Shown: in pieces, positions 17,407 to 26,291 of the stretch
How the letters are laid out: every line of letters starts with the position of its first letter
Numbering within the stretch: position 1 is the stretch's first letter
Source of the DNA: an uncultured Lachnospiraceae bacterium
GTDB lineage: Bacteria > Bacillota > Clostridia > Lachnospirales > Lachnospiraceae
Assembly: GCA_902762955.1 (NCBI GenBank)
Contig: CACWQH010000021.1
Location: 1-40,409 of the forward strand
Reading direction: 5' to 3'
Length of the DNA stretch: 40,409 bases
The notes under the pieces: generated by a model
The model's database searches: none
Told to the model about the DNA's origin: nothing
What the model saw: only the letters and a program-made list of their open reading frames with translations
Position numbers and translations under genes: made by a program

Positions 17407-18219
17407 TTGGATATCAGCAATATATGTGTTATCGGCGATGATAAAAGAATGGATTATGCAGCCGAGGAGCTTTATACACTTGGATTTGATGTGTATAGGG
17501 AGGAAAAATATATAAATAACAGGTCCATGATTGTTTTAGCTCCACCGGCTGACGAGAAAATGACAAGACGTATTATACCTTATCTTGAATACGGTCAGTT
17601 TTTATATGCAGGAGCTATGTCAAACCGTCTTAAGCATCAATGTGAACTAATGCAGATTGAATATGTGGATTATCTTAAGATAGATGAGCTTACCAAAAAA
17701 AATGCCATCCTTACTGCTAAAGGAATTATAAAATGTGCACTTTCGTATGGCGCAATTCTTGACAGCTCTGATAATGCCGATATAATTAGATCCGAAAAAA
17801 GATGTCTTGTTGCCGGTTATGGTTTTTGCGGAAAAGCTCTGGCAAAGGCATTGACGGATGAAAATATCAACGCAAAGGTTGACGTGCTTGTTAGACGTAA
17901 GGAGTTAAAAAGTGAAATAGAAAGTAACGGTTATGGATTTATAGATTTAAATAATGTATATAGTTATGATTTAAATAACATAAGCGTTGTGTTTAATACA
18001 ATTCCTGCTATGATATTTGATGAAAGGCTTTTGAAGCATTTTAATCATGATACAAAATTTTTTGATATAGCATCAGGTGATGGCGGTATAGACTATTCAT
18101 TTTGCAATGAAAATAATATCTTTGCAAAACAGTACCTCGGTATACCGGGTAAGGAATTCCCTGTAGAAGCAGGAAAGGCAATAGCCGAAACAATTATATA
18201 TGATATCAATCTTAGATAA
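17407..18219 (+). CDS. dpaA: Dipicolinate synthase subunit A
   Basis: A 270-residue NAD(P)-dependent subunit of the enzyme that makes dipicolinic acid from the lysine-pathway intermediate in the mother cell. The N-terminal dehydrogenase-like half has GDDKRMDYAAEELYTLGFDV and LAPPADEKM; the nucleotide-binding motif is GYGFCGKAL (137-145). The C-terminal AKQYLGIPGKEFPVEAGKAI is characteristic of SpoVFA/DpaA. Translation starts at TTG. It is followed 34 nt later by dpaB, the flavoprotein subunit, confirming the pair. Dipicolinate accumulates with calcium in the spore core, so the gene implies endospore formation. Confidence 0.93.
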   Translation: MDISNICVIGDDKRMDYAAEELYTLGFDVYREEKYINNRSMIVLAPPADEKMTRRIIPYLEYGQFLYAGAMSNRLKHQCELMQIEYVDYLKIDELTKKNAILTAKGIIKCALSYGAILDSSDNADIIRSEKRCLVAGYGFCGKALAKALTDENINAKVDVLVRRKELKSEIESNGYGFIDLNNVYSYDLNNISVVFNTIPAMIFDERLLKHFNHDTKFFDIASGDGGIDYSFCNENNIFAKQYLGIPGKEFPVEAGKAIAETIIYDINLR

Positions 18220-18253
18220 CCTTATTACGTACTAAATAAAAGGGGTTATTATT

Positions 18254-18835
18254 ATGAAATTATCAGAGTGCAATATCGGATTTGCAATAACCGGATCATT
18301 TTGTACTTTTGATAAAATTAAATCACAAATAAAAGTTCTTAAGGATGAAGGTGCAGATGTTACACCGATTTTTTCATTTAATGCACATAATATGGATACA
18401 CGATTTGCAAAGGCAAAGGATTTTTTGGATGAAGTAAAGACCATAACAGGAAAAGAGGGAATGTCAACCATACAGCAGGCTGAAGCCATCGGTCCAAATA
18501 AGCTCTTTGATGTACTTGTAATAGCACCATGTACAGGTAATACCATGGCAAAGCTTGCTAACGGCATAACCGACACGCCTGTACTAATGGCTGCCAAGGC
18601 TCATCTTAGAAACAACAGACCTTTAGTAATATCTATATCAACCAATGATGCGCTTGGAATTAATCTGCAAAACATAGGTAAGCTTATGATAATGAAAAAT
18701 ATATATTTCGTACCATTTGGTCAGGATGATTATATAAAGAAGCCTAATTCGATGATTGCGGATGTAGAAAAAATAAAAGATACGGTTGAAGCAGCGATGG
18801 AAAAAGAGCAGATTCAACCGGTGATTTTGAGATAG
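18254..18835 (+). CDS. dpaB: Dipicolinate synthase subunit B (flavoprotein)
   Basis: A 193-residue protein of the flavin-binding HFCD family, partner of DpaA. The N-terminal CNIGFAITGSFCTFDKIKSQ has the GSFC phosphate-binding loop of the family. The central DVLVIAPCTGNTMAKLANGI and TDTPVLMAAKAHLRNNRPLV are diagnostic for SpoVFB/DpaB. Length matches the family (about 200). It ends the dac-dpaA-dpaB group and is followed by a clear terminator at 18848-18880. Confidence 0.95.
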   Translation: MKLSECNIGFAITGSFCTFDKIKSQIKVLKDEGADVTPIFSFNAHNMDTRFAKAKDFLDEVKTITGKEGMSTIQQAEAIGPNKLFDVLVIAPCTGNTMAKLANGITDTPVLMAAKAHLRNNRPLVISISTNDALGINLQNIGKLMIMKNIYFVPFGQDDYIKKPNSMIADVEKIKDTVEAAMEKEQIQPVILR

Positions 18836-18847
18836 AATTAATATGTT

Positions 18848-18880
18848 AAAAGGCGGCTGGGATACAACTAGCCGCTTTTA
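18848..18880 (+). terminator. Intrinsic terminator after dpaB
   Basis: GCGGCT (18853-18858) pairs with AGCCGC (18870-18875), extended by A-T pairs on the outside, with an 11-nt loop and TTTTA immediately after. It begins 12 nt past the stop codon. Confidence 0.85.
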
Positions 18881-18955
18881 TATGTATGAGCATAGAATAT
18901 ATTTTATATTGGGGCACTAGAAATTGAGCTCCCGAAGAATAATTAATAACCTATA

Positions 18956-18990
18956 AGATGAGCAGGAGCAAAAATTGTTCCTGCTCATCT
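18956..18990 (-). terminator. Long hairpin between convergent dpaB and asnB
   Basis: AGATGAGCAGGA (18956-18967) pairs perfectly with TCCTGCTCATCT (18979-18990), and the inner bases extend the stem to about 16 bp with one G-U. It lies 18 nt beyond the asnB stop. T tracts are weak on both sides, so it may be a terminator or an mRNA 3' end stabiliser for asnB. The 75 bp between it and the dpaB terminator hold no gene. Confidence 0.65.
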
Positions 18991-19008
18991 ATTTATAATA
19001 ATTAACTT

Positions 19009-20853
19009 TTAAAGTGACAAACTATATTTCTTCATCCAATAATCAATCTGTAAGAGATACGCCACCATCTGTGGGCCTGCCATAAGCTGCCCGTACCATG
19101 GCTTTCCGTATTCTTTAGGTGAGTCAAGGAACTTGTTGACAACCGGAAGATTAAGGTAGGAGCGAAGCGGTGATGAGGTATCATTGATGACTTCTTTAAG
19201 CCGTTTAACAAGTATCTCCTCATATTTTGGATGATAGGTCTTAGGATATGGATTCTTTGGACGGTTTAAAACCTCATCAGGTAAAAATCTTACAGATGCC
19301 TGACGAAGGAGATTTTTAGGAATTCCGTCCTTGGCTTTCATTTCCCAAGGAATATTAAATACATAATCGACGATACGATGGTCGGCAAACGGAACTCTTG
19401 CTTCAAGACCGCTATGCATGGAGGTTCTGTCCATACGGTCAAGCAGAGTCTGCATAAACCATCTGATATTAAGATAGGATATACGGCGTCTGCTGGTTTC
19501 TGTTTCATTTTCCGATGGAATTATGTCTATCTCTGATATTGATTTCTCATATGCATTTGCAATATATTGCTCCATATGAAGAACAGCGGCAAATTCCGGA
19601 TTAAGAAGGGACTTCCTAAAGGAAATATCTCTCATCCAAGGGAAGGTATTAGCCTTAATCATTTCCTCCTTATGGAACCAAGGATAGCCGCCAAAGATTT
19701 CATCTGCACATTCACCGGTAAGAGCAACCTTGTGGTTCTTTGCAACCTCGCTGCAGAAGTAAAGAAGTGATGAATCGACGTCCGCCATGGTTGGCAGACA
19801 CCTTGAGTCTACAGATGGAAACAGAAGGTCAGCCAGAGTTTCATATTTACACGAAAGATATATATGGTCTGTATGAAGATAATCCTTCATGATGTCAACA
19901 TAAGGTCTGTCCTGTGTCGGCTGAAAGCTGTTTGACTTGAAATGTATATCATTTTCCTCAAAATCAAAGGAGTAGGTAGTAAGCTTTTCGCCTTCTTTAA
20001 GATGTTTTGCGCAAACCGAACTTACCAGGGATGAATCAATGCCGCCTGATAAAAAAGTACATATAGGAACATCTGAAATCATCTGTTTTTTAATACTGTC
20101 TTCAACAAGAAAAGCGGTCTTTTCGATAGTTTCCTCATAGCTGTCGGTATGAGGCTTACTTTCGATTTTATAATACATCTTCCTGCTAAAAGTATCAGGT
20201 GTAATAACAATATATTCACCCGGAAGAACCTCTTTAATATTGGCAAATACACCATGTCCATAGGTTTTTGCCGGACCTATGGTAAATATTTCATTAAATC
20301 CGCTTATATCAAGAGCAGGACGAATACGAGGGTATTCAAAGAGGGTATCAATCCTTGAAGAAAAAACAGTTGTATCACCAAGCCTTGTAAAATAAAGTGG
20401 CTTGATACCAAAATGATCCCTAAAAAGATAAAGCATATTTCTTGTTTCATCATATATCGCTATGGCAAATATACCATTAAGCTTTTTGACAAATGCCGCA
20501 CCCCAATAAATAAAAGCATTGGCGATAATTTCGGTATCGGATTTGGTATAAAACACATATCCGAGACTCATAAGCTCATCCTTTATCTCAGGATGATTAT
20601 ATATTTCACCATTAAAAATAATATGATAATTATTGCCCTGATTTGTAACCTTCATGGGCTGCCTGCCATCTGCCAAATCAATAATGGAAAGTCTTGTATG
20701 AGCGAAGCAGCAGTGCTTTATAACAGCATATCCATCATCATCCGGCCCACGCATTTTCATTGTTTTTATCATATTGGTAAGAATCTTTATATTAGCTTTC
20801 GGATTATCGCTAAAATCCTGCTTAGGATTGAAAAATCCGGCAATTCCACACAT
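19009..20853 (-). CDS. asnB: Asparagine synthase (glutamine-hydrolysing)
   Basis: A 614-residue cytoplasmic enzyme that makes asparagine from aspartate, ATP and glutamine. The N-terminal glutaminase domain begins MCGIAGFFN, with the nucleophile Cys2 exposed after Met removal, followed by RGPDDDG and FNGEIYN. The synthetase domain has the ATP-pyrophosphatase loop LSGGIDSS at 268-275, then GECADEIFGGYPWFH and RMDRTSMHSGLEARVPFADH. It is the classic length of the AsnB group. It lies downstream of a DAHP synthase on the same strand (83 bp gap), so the two may be cotranscribed. A GGGGATTTTT leader precedes the ATG. Confidence 0.96.
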   Translation of the reverse strand: MCGIAGFFNPKQDFSDNPKANIKILTNMIKTMKMRGPDDDGYAVIKHCCFAHTRLSIIDLADGRQPMKVTNQGNNYHIIFNGEIYNHPEIKDELMSLGYVFYTKSDTEIIANAFIYWGAAFVKKLNGIFAIAIYDETRNMLYLFRDHFGIKPLYFTRLGDTTVFSSRIDTLFEYPRIRPALDISGFNEIFTIGPAKTYGHGVFANIKEVLPGEYIVITPDTFSRKMYYKIESKPHTDSYEETIEKTAFLVEDSIKKQMISDVPICTFLSGGIDSSLVSSVCAKHLKEGEKLTTYSFDFEENDIHFKSNSFQPTQDRPYVDIMKDYLHTDHIYLSCKYETLADLLFPSVDSRCLPTMADVDSSLLYFCSEVAKNHKVALTGECADEIFGGYPWFHKEEMIKANTFPWMRDISFRKSLLNPEFAAVLHMEQYIANAYEKSISEIDIIPSENETETSRRRISYLNIRWFMQTLLDRMDRTSMHSGLEARVPFADHRIVDYVFNIPWEMKAKDGIPKNLLRQASVRFLPDEVLNRPKNPYPKTYHPKYEEILVKRLKEVINDTSSPLRSYLNLPVVNKFLDSPKEYGKPWYGQLMAGPQMVAYLLQIDYWMKKYSLSL

Positions 20854-20936
20854 AAAAATCCCCGCACAACATATTATTAACTTATTATATTCATATTAGA
20901 ACATAAGTGATACGGAGAATTTTCATTCATAAAAGA

Positions 20937-21965
20937 CTAAAGAAGTTCTGCTACATCAAGAAGAAGCTTTCTCGTCTTGTCCCATCCAAGGCATGGGTCT
21001 GTGATGGATTTACCGTAGCAGCCACCTCCGATAGGCTGGTTTCCGTCTTCGAGGTAGCTCTCAACCATTACACCCTTGACCAGCTTTTTGATATCATCGT
21101 TGTGACGGCAGGAGTGAAGCACCTCTTTTACTATACGTGGCTGTTCAGCCCATTTTTTACCTGAATTGTTGTGGTTTGCATCAACTATGCAGGCAGGATT
21201 TTTAAGATCAAATTTGCTGTATGCATCTACGAGTCTAAGTAAATCGTCATAATGATAATTTGGAACAGTGGTTCCGTACTTATCAAGGCCACCTCTTAAT
21301 ATACAATGTGTATAAGGATTTCCCGAGGTTTCAGCCTGATATCCCTTGTACATATAGATGTGGCTGGTCTGTCCTGCAAGACAGGAGTTCATCATAACGG
21401 TTAAATCACCACTGGTTGGGTTTTTCATTCCGACAGGGACATCAATTCCGCTGGCAGTAAGTCTGTGAATCTGATCCTCAACACTTCTTGCACCTATGGC
21501 ATGATATGCTATAAGGTCATCTACATAATGTGTATTCTCAGCATAGAGCATTTCGTCTGCGCCTGCCATACCTGTTTCCTTGATACAGCGAAGGTGAAGC
21601 TTTCTGATAGCTATAAGACCTTCCGCCATATCGGTTTCTTTTTCGGGATTAGGCTGGTGAACCATACCTTTATAACCTGCACCGGTGGTTCTTGGTTTAC
21701 CTGTATATATTCTTGGTATTACAAGTATCTTGTCTGATACCTCCTTTTGAAGCTCGGCAAGTCTGTTAAGATATTCCATAACAGGCTCTTCGCTGTCAGC
21801 AGAGCAGGGGCCGATTACAAATAAGAACTTATCCGAACGACCGTCAAATATTTTCTTTATTTCCTCATCTCTTTCTTTTTTGATTTTTGCAAGATCTTCG
21901 TCAAGGGGAAGCAACGCCTTTAATTCTTCCTCGGTAGGTAATTTTTTAACAAGCTTAATACTCAT
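20937..21965 (-). CDS. 3-deoxy-7-phosphoheptulonate synthase, class I (AroG-type)
   Basis: A 342-residue DAHP synthase that condenses phosphoenolpyruvate and erythrose 4-phosphate to start the shikimate pathway. Class I features are plain: FLFVIGPCSADSEEPVMEYL, VIPRIYTGKPRTTGAGYKGM (a phosphate and substrate loop), MAGADEMLYAENTHY, and C-terminal ESYLEDGNQPIGGGCYGKSI with DPCLGWDKTRKLL. Most low-GC Gram-positives carry the other DAHP synthase type, but AroG-like forms are frequent in Lachnospiraceae. Which aromatic amino acid controls it cannot be read from the sequence. It has a good AAGGAG site and is followed by asnB. Confidence 0.95.
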   Translation of the reverse strand: MSIKLVKKLPTEEELKALLPLDEDLAKIKKERDEEIKKIFDGRSDKFLFVIGPCSADSEEPVMEYLNRLAELQKEVSDKILVIPRIYTGKPRTTGAGYKGMVHQPNPEKETDMAEGLIAIRKLHLRCIKETGMAGADEMLYAENTHYVDDLIAYHAIGARSVEDQIHRLTASGIDVPVGMKNPTSGDLTVMMNSCLAGQTSHIYMYKGYQAETSGNPYTHCILRGGLDKYGTTVPNYHYDDLLRLVDAYSKFDLKNPACIVDANHNNSGKKWAEQPRIVKEVLHSCRHNDDIKKLVKGVMVESYLEDGNQPIGGGCYGKSITDPCLGWDKTRKLLLDVAELL

Positions 21966-22019
21966 AATAACATCTCCTTATGTTCTTCATTTTAAGTATC
22001 TTCCAAAGATTACTTTTGC

Positions 22020-22048
22020 AGTTTAATGGATTAAAGTGTAAAAGTCAA
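22020..22048 (-). promoter_or_regulatory. Possible promoter for the DAHP synthase gene
   Basis: On the minus strand TTGACT (22048-22043) is followed after 17 bp by TAAACT (22025-22020). The -35 is good and the -10 matches at four of six positions. It lies 55 bp before the ATG at 21965, in the 157-bp divergent region. Confidence 0.35.
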
Positions 22049-22122
22049 GTCTTTTATCATAATTTTTTTCAACTTTAATATAATATACTAATTATAGAAA
22101 AAAATAAAGGGAATAAATTTAT

Positions 22123-23322
22123 ATGAAAATTATTAAAAAAAGGCTGTTGGTGTTATTGACCGTAATCATTATCATATTTAATAATATTGTTACATATGCC
22201 GAAGAGTATGAGGATGCTGCACAAGATAGCAGTGACATTTTATCCCTTCAGTCGAAGTCTGCTATACTTATGGAAGCAAGCACAGGCCGTATTTTATATG
22301 AAAAAAATGCTGATGAGATGTTAAGACCTGCGTCTGTAACCAAGATAATGACGCTTTTACTTATCTTTGAAGCATTAGAAGATGGCAGCATGACACTTGA
22401 TGATACTGTAACTGTTTCGGAACATGCCGCATCTATGGGAGGATCACAGTGCTTTTTTGAAGCAGGAGAAGAGCAGACTGTAAATGATATGATTAAATGT
22501 ATAGAGGTTGCATCCGGTAATGATGCCGCAGTTGCCATGGCAGAACATATAGCAGGAAGTGAAGAGGCATTTGTCGCCATGATGAATGAAAGAGCAAAGG
22601 AGCTCGGTATGAACAATACCAATTTTGCCAATGCCTGCGGTCTTGAACATGAAGCCCATCTAACAACTGCAAGAGATATAGCACTTATGTCGAGAGAGCT
22701 TATTACCAAACACCCTGAAATTAGAAATTACTCAACTATATGGATGGATTCTATTGTACATAGAACAAGACGTGGTGAAAGTCAGTTTGATCTTGCCAAT
22801 ACCAATAAATTCCTTAATCAGTATACCGGAGCTACCGGTCTTAAAACAGGATATACCTCTCAGGCGAAATACTGTATGTCAGCAACAGCCGAAAGAAATG
22901 GTATTGAGCTTATAGCTGTTATAATGGGAGCGGATACAAAAGAAATAAGAAACAGTGAAGCAGGTAAGCTTTTGGATTACGGTTTTGCCAAATGTAGTAT
23001 ATATAATGATACAGAAACCTTACCGGCGGATTTAAAGATTCCTGTATCAAACGGTACGAAGGATAATGTTGCTTATGAACAGATTACAGGGAATCAATTT
23101 GTTCTTATAGAACAAAAACCGGAAATGGTAATAAAAGAAATTGTATTATATAATGATCTTGAAGCACCGATTTACGAAGGTGATGTCATAGGCGTTGTTC
23201 AATACTCGTACGACGGAAATGTAATTCATGAAGAATACATTTATGCTGCCGAGAATATAAAAAAATTATCATATATGCAAAGTCTTAAGGGTTTATTTGA
23301 GAAGGCACTTATGATACAATAG
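22123..23322 (+). CDS. dacF: D-alanyl-D-alanine carboxypeptidase, DacF-like
   Basis: A 399-residue secreted low-molecular-weight penicillin-binding protein. A signal peptide spans about residues 1-26 (basic start, hydrophobic core, cleavage near TYAEE). Catalytic motifs are all canonical: S71-V-T-K74, S131-G-N133 and K241-T-G243. The C-terminal PBP5 domain and a final helix (LKGLFEKALMIQ) suggest peripheral membrane attachment. It is a paralogue of the protein at 16199, sharing the same layout but with a standard SGN motif. It may serve vegetative wall trimming or sporulation; the symbol is by similarity only. It stands alone downstream of a divergent promoter region. Confidence 0.93.
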   Translation: MKIIKKRLLVLLTVIIIIFNNIVTYAEEYEDAAQDSSDILSLQSKSAILMEASTGRILYEKNADEMLRPASVTKIMTLLLIFEALEDGSMTLDDTVTVSEHAASMGGSQCFFEAGEEQTVNDMIKCIEVASGNDAAVAMAEHIAGSEEAFVAMMNERAKELGMNNTNFANACGLEHEAHLTTARDIALMSRELITKHPEIRNYSTIWMDSIVHRTRRGESQFDLANTNKFLNQYTGATGLKTGYTSQAKYCMSATAERNGIELIAVIMGADTKEIRNSEAGKLLDYGFAKCSIYNDTETLPADLKIPVSNGTKDNVAYEQITGNQFVLIEQKPEMVIKEIVLYNDLEAPIYEGDVIGVVQYSYDGNVIHEEYIYAAENIKKLSYMQSLKGLFEKALMIQ

Positions 23323-23374
23323 TCACAATGTTTATTCATTTGATATTAATTTATATCAATTCGGAGGAAAGACT

Positions 23375-24259
23375 TTGAAGGTTTTGTTGTACATTTTTAT
23401 AATATTAATTATTTTTATTGCAAGTGTTATTTTAGAAAGTAACAGGGAACATAAGAATTTTAAATTAACAACATATAAGCTTACAAATGATAAAATTCCC
23501 GATACTTTTAAAAATAAAAGAATAATTGTTTTTTCGGATTTACATAATACTTTTTATGGAAATGATAATGAGGTTTTATATAAAAAAATTAAAGAGCTGA
23601 AACCGGATTTTATTATTCTAGCCGGAGATATGCCTGTGGCAAACTCAAAAAACAGTGAATTAAATCTTAAGACCGCCTCCTTTATCGCAAAGCTGCTTGA
23701 TATTTCTGATGTATATTACGGTGTGGGAAATCACGAAAAAAGAATGATTGAAAGTGAGCCTTTAAAAGCTGATTGGGAGAAATACTATAATATAATTTCA
23801 AGCTATAAGGGTAAGCATAAACTATATTATATGGATAATAAAAAATATTCTGTTACCTATGGTAATCGAAGCATAAATATATATGGACTTGATATTGACC
23901 TTTCTTATTATCAGAGGTTTGCAAATATTAATCTTACTGAAAATGAAATTGTTAATATGTTAGGAAAAACCAATCCGAATGAATTCAATATATTAATTGC
24001 TCATAATCCTGATTATTTTACAAGTTATACAAAGTGGGGTGCTGATTTGATATTATCAGGTCATGTACATGGCGGTATGGTAAGTCTTCCGTTTATAGGA
24101 GGCGTTATATCTCCAAAGCCCAAATTATTTCCGCATTTTGATTATGGTGAATATAATAAAGATAATTCAACCATGCTATTATCAAACGGATTAGGTTCTC
24201 ACTCTGTTAAATTAAGAATAAACAACATACCGGAGATAATAGTGATTGAATTTGATTAA
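23375..24259 (+). CDS. Membrane-anchored metallophosphoesterase (YkuE/YaeI-like)
   Basis: A 294-residue calcineurin-type phosphoesterase with an N-terminal membrane helix (residues 4-20). The metal ligands are in order: D55-x-H57 (VFSDLHN), D85 (LAGDMPV), N119-H120 (GVGNHE), H in LIAHNPDY, and GHVHGG near the end. The second block reads GDMPV rather than the more usual GDLVD. Homologues act on phospholipid head groups such as UDP-diacylglucosamine or on other phosphodiesters; the substrate here is unknown. Translation starts at TTG, with GGAGG (23363-23367) 7 nt upstream. The gene is unusually AT-rich even for this window. Confidence 0.88.
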   Translation: MKVLLYIFIILIIFIASVILESNREHKNFKLTTYKLTNDKIPDTFKNKRIIVFSDLHNTFYGNDNEVLYKKIKELKPDFIILAGDMPVANSKNSELNLKTASFIAKLLDISDVYYGVGNHEKRMIESEPLKADWEKYYNIISSYKGKHKLYYMDNKKYSVTYGNRSINIYGLDIDLSYYQRFANINLTENEIVNMLGKTNPNEFNILIAHNPDYFTSYTKWGADLILSGHVHGGMVSLPFIGGVISPKPKLFPHFDYGEYNKDNSTMLLSNGLGSHSVKLRINNIPEIIVIEFD

Positions 24260-24372
24260 TAAATCGCACTTTAGTTTGTGTATTAAATCATGTATATAGT
24301 TTATATTTCAAACATCTTTCGATACAACATAATGTGTGTTATAAAATAAAAGCATACCATAAAATGTGTTTT

Positions 24373-24401
24373 TTGATAATTTTTATATTGAAAAATATCA
24401 T
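24373..24401 (+). promoter_or_regulatory. SigA-type promoter upstream of the L,D-transpeptidase gene
   Basis: TTGATA (24373-24378), a 17-bp spacer and TATCAT (24396-24401), each one base from consensus. It lies about 100 bp before the coding start, in the 240-bp AT-rich gap after the metallophosphoesterase gene. No other gene is seen in that gap apart from the short leader reading frame. Confidence 0.55.
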
Positions 24402-24457
24402 TATTTAATATATTATTAATCACAGTGACTTATTATACATATCATTTGAGGAAAAAT

Positions 24458-24493
24458 ATGAAAGGATATATGCAGGTTTTTCCTGCTTATTAA
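24458..24493 (+). CDS. Putative 11-codon leader peptide upstream of the L,D-transpeptidase
   Basis: A short reading frame (MKGYMQVFPAY, then TAA) has the better ribosome binding site of the two starts here (TTTGAGGA, ending 24452). Its stop lies 6 nt before the ATG at 24500, in the same frame. It contains a small hairpin, GCAGG-TTTTT-CCTGC. The downstream ATG has GGAG directly abutting it, too close to work well, so translation may depend on ribosomes leaving this frame. The expression of this peptide is an inference. Confidence 0.35.
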   Translation: MKGYMQVFPAY

Positions 24494-24499
24494 TCGGAG

Positions 24500-26218
24500 A
24501 TGGAAAATATCACTGAAGAAAAAAACATTTCAAAAGATGAAGATTCTATTACTGAAGCTCAAAATAATGCTGAAAAAGATAAAGCATTAAAAGAGAAGGT
24601 AATGAATGAAATTGTTGATGAAATAAATGATAATAAAAAATCAACTGATAACGAATCATCTGATAATGAAGCATCTGAAATTGATAAGAAAATTGAAGAT
24701 AATTCAGAGCTTGCTGAACCAGATAAAGATGACACTAAATCAAAAGATGATGCTTCAAATAAAGATGATAAGTCTGAAATTTCTTTGATTCCTTTTGTTG
24801 ACCCGAGTGTTGAGGCGTATAAAAATAAAAAGAAAAGACATAAAAGAATCGGAATTGCCTTACTGGCTTCTGTAATTCTCATTTACTTTGCCGGTGTAAT
24901 ATATTGTTCTAATTATTTTGTCGGTAACTCAAAGATTAACGGTCATGATGTGTCATATAAAAGTGTTAAAGAAGCGGACAAGTTGATTCAGGACGAGGCT
25001 GACAGCTATAAGCTTACCGCTGATTTTAGAAATGGCAGTATAACCATGAAGCCGGAGGATATCGGTGCAACGGCAAAGCTTGATAAAAGCATTAAAAGTA
25101 TAAAAAAAGAACAAAATCCTTTCTTATGGTTTGTATATTTCTTTGAAGACAGTAAGTATGATGTAGGTTATAGCTTGGATTATGAAGAAGCAGCTTTAGA
25201 TAATTATCTTAATAATCTTGATTATCTTAAAAGAGAAAATATGATTGAGCCTGAGGATGCCTATGTAAGACTTGAAGATGGTGAAGTTAAACTGATAAAT
25301 GAAACTGACGGTACTGTTCTTGATAAAGAACTTGTTAAAGAGTCCTTTGAAAAAGCTATAGCCGATTACTCTGAAGAGGTTGATATAGACAAGGATGGCT
25401 GTTATAAGGTTGCTGACATAACTGCAGATTCGGAACCGATTCGTCAGACAGTAAAAAGAGCAGAGGATTATCTTGATATAAAGGCCGAATATGATTTTGG
25501 CGGCTATTTATATCAGATTCCAAAAGAAGAGCTTACTAAAATGGCTTATATCGACAGTACGGGAAATGTCAAAATCAGTGAGACAAACGTAAAGCTTTAT
25601 GCTCAAAAATTTGCTGAAGAATTTACCACTTATCATAAGGATAGAGAATTTTATACACATGACAATAAGCACATTTTAATAAGCGGCGGATATTATGGCT
25701 GGCAGATTGACGGAGAAGCTGAAGGTGAGGAGCTCTATGCGGAAATTTTAAAGCAAAGGGATTTTGTTAAAACGCCTGTTTGTCTGGTTGAAGGTTATAC
25801 CCTGTCAGATTTGAATGATATCGGTGACAATTATGTTGAAATCGATCTGACAGACCAGCATGTATATATAATCAGAGACGGAAAGGTTGTATATGATACC
25901 CTTTGCGTATCCGGAAATGAAAGCAGGGGTATGGGAACTCCGGGTGGAGTTTATCCAATCACCTATACACAACAGCATGCCATTTTAAGAGGTCCGGGAT
26001 ATGAGACTCCTGTTGCTTATTGGATGCCTTTTAATGGTGGAATAGGAATGCATGATGCAACCTGGAAATCAAAATTTGGTGAAGACTATTACAAATATGA
26101 CGGTTCACATGGTTGTATAAATCTTCCTTTGGATGCAGCCGCAGAGATTTTTGACCTTGTTGAAAAGGGTATGCCGGTTGTATGCTACTGGGAGGATGAA
26201 GTCACATATTTAAATTGA
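24500..26218 (+). CDS. L,D-transpeptidase (YkuD domain) with N-terminal membrane anchor
   Basis: A 572-residue wall-crosslinking enzyme. Residues 1-95 are a cytoplasmic, low-complexity tail rich in Asp, Glu, Lys, Asn and Ser. One membrane helix follows (about 117-140). The extracytoplasmic part has a region (about 150-420) resembling the double peptidoglycan-binding module of these proteins. The C-terminal YkuD domain (about 450-565) has GMGTPGGVYPI, H518 in GMHDATW, and the catalytic HGC motif (H537, C539) in SHGCINLP. It makes 3-3 crosslinks or attaches proteins to meso-diaminopimelate. An alternative start at ATG 24602 would drop much of the acidic tail. Confidence 0.92.
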   Translation: MENITEEKNISKDEDSITEAQNNAEKDKALKEKVMNEIVDEINDNKKSTDNESSDNEASEIDKKIEDNSELAEPDKDDTKSKDDASNKDDKSEISLIPFVDPSVEAYKNKKKRHKRIGIALLASVILIYFAGVIYCSNYFVGNSKINGHDVSYKSVKEADKLIQDEADSYKLTADFRNGSITMKPEDIGATAKLDKSIKSIKKEQNPFLWFVYFFEDSKYDVGYSLDYEEAALDNYLNNLDYLKRENMIEPEDAYVRLEDGEVKLINETDGTVLDKELVKESFEKAIADYSEEVDIDKDGCYKVADITADSEPIRQTVKRAEDYLDIKAEYDFGGYLYQIPKEELTKMAYIDSTGNVKISETNVKLYAQKFAEEFTTYHKDREFYTHDNKHILISGGYYGWQIDGEAEGEELYAEILKQRDFVKTPVCLVEGYTLSDLNDIGDNYVEIDLTDQHVYIIRDGKVVYDTLCVSGNESRGMGTPGGVYPITYTQQHAILRGPGYETPVAYWMPFNGGIGMHDATWKSKFGEDYYKYDGSHGCINLPLDAAAEIFDLVEKGMPVVCYWEDEVTYLN

Positions 26219-26291
26219 TTCATTTATAAGAATTTATTTTAGTAATACTATTATTTTACTTTTTATTTACACATAATGAGGGGTATCAAAT

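Noticed and set aside
18881-18955. Small RNA gene between the dpaB and asnB hairpins
   Set aside because: No promoter or stable fold was found in the 75 bp; two ordinary gene ends explain the hairpins.
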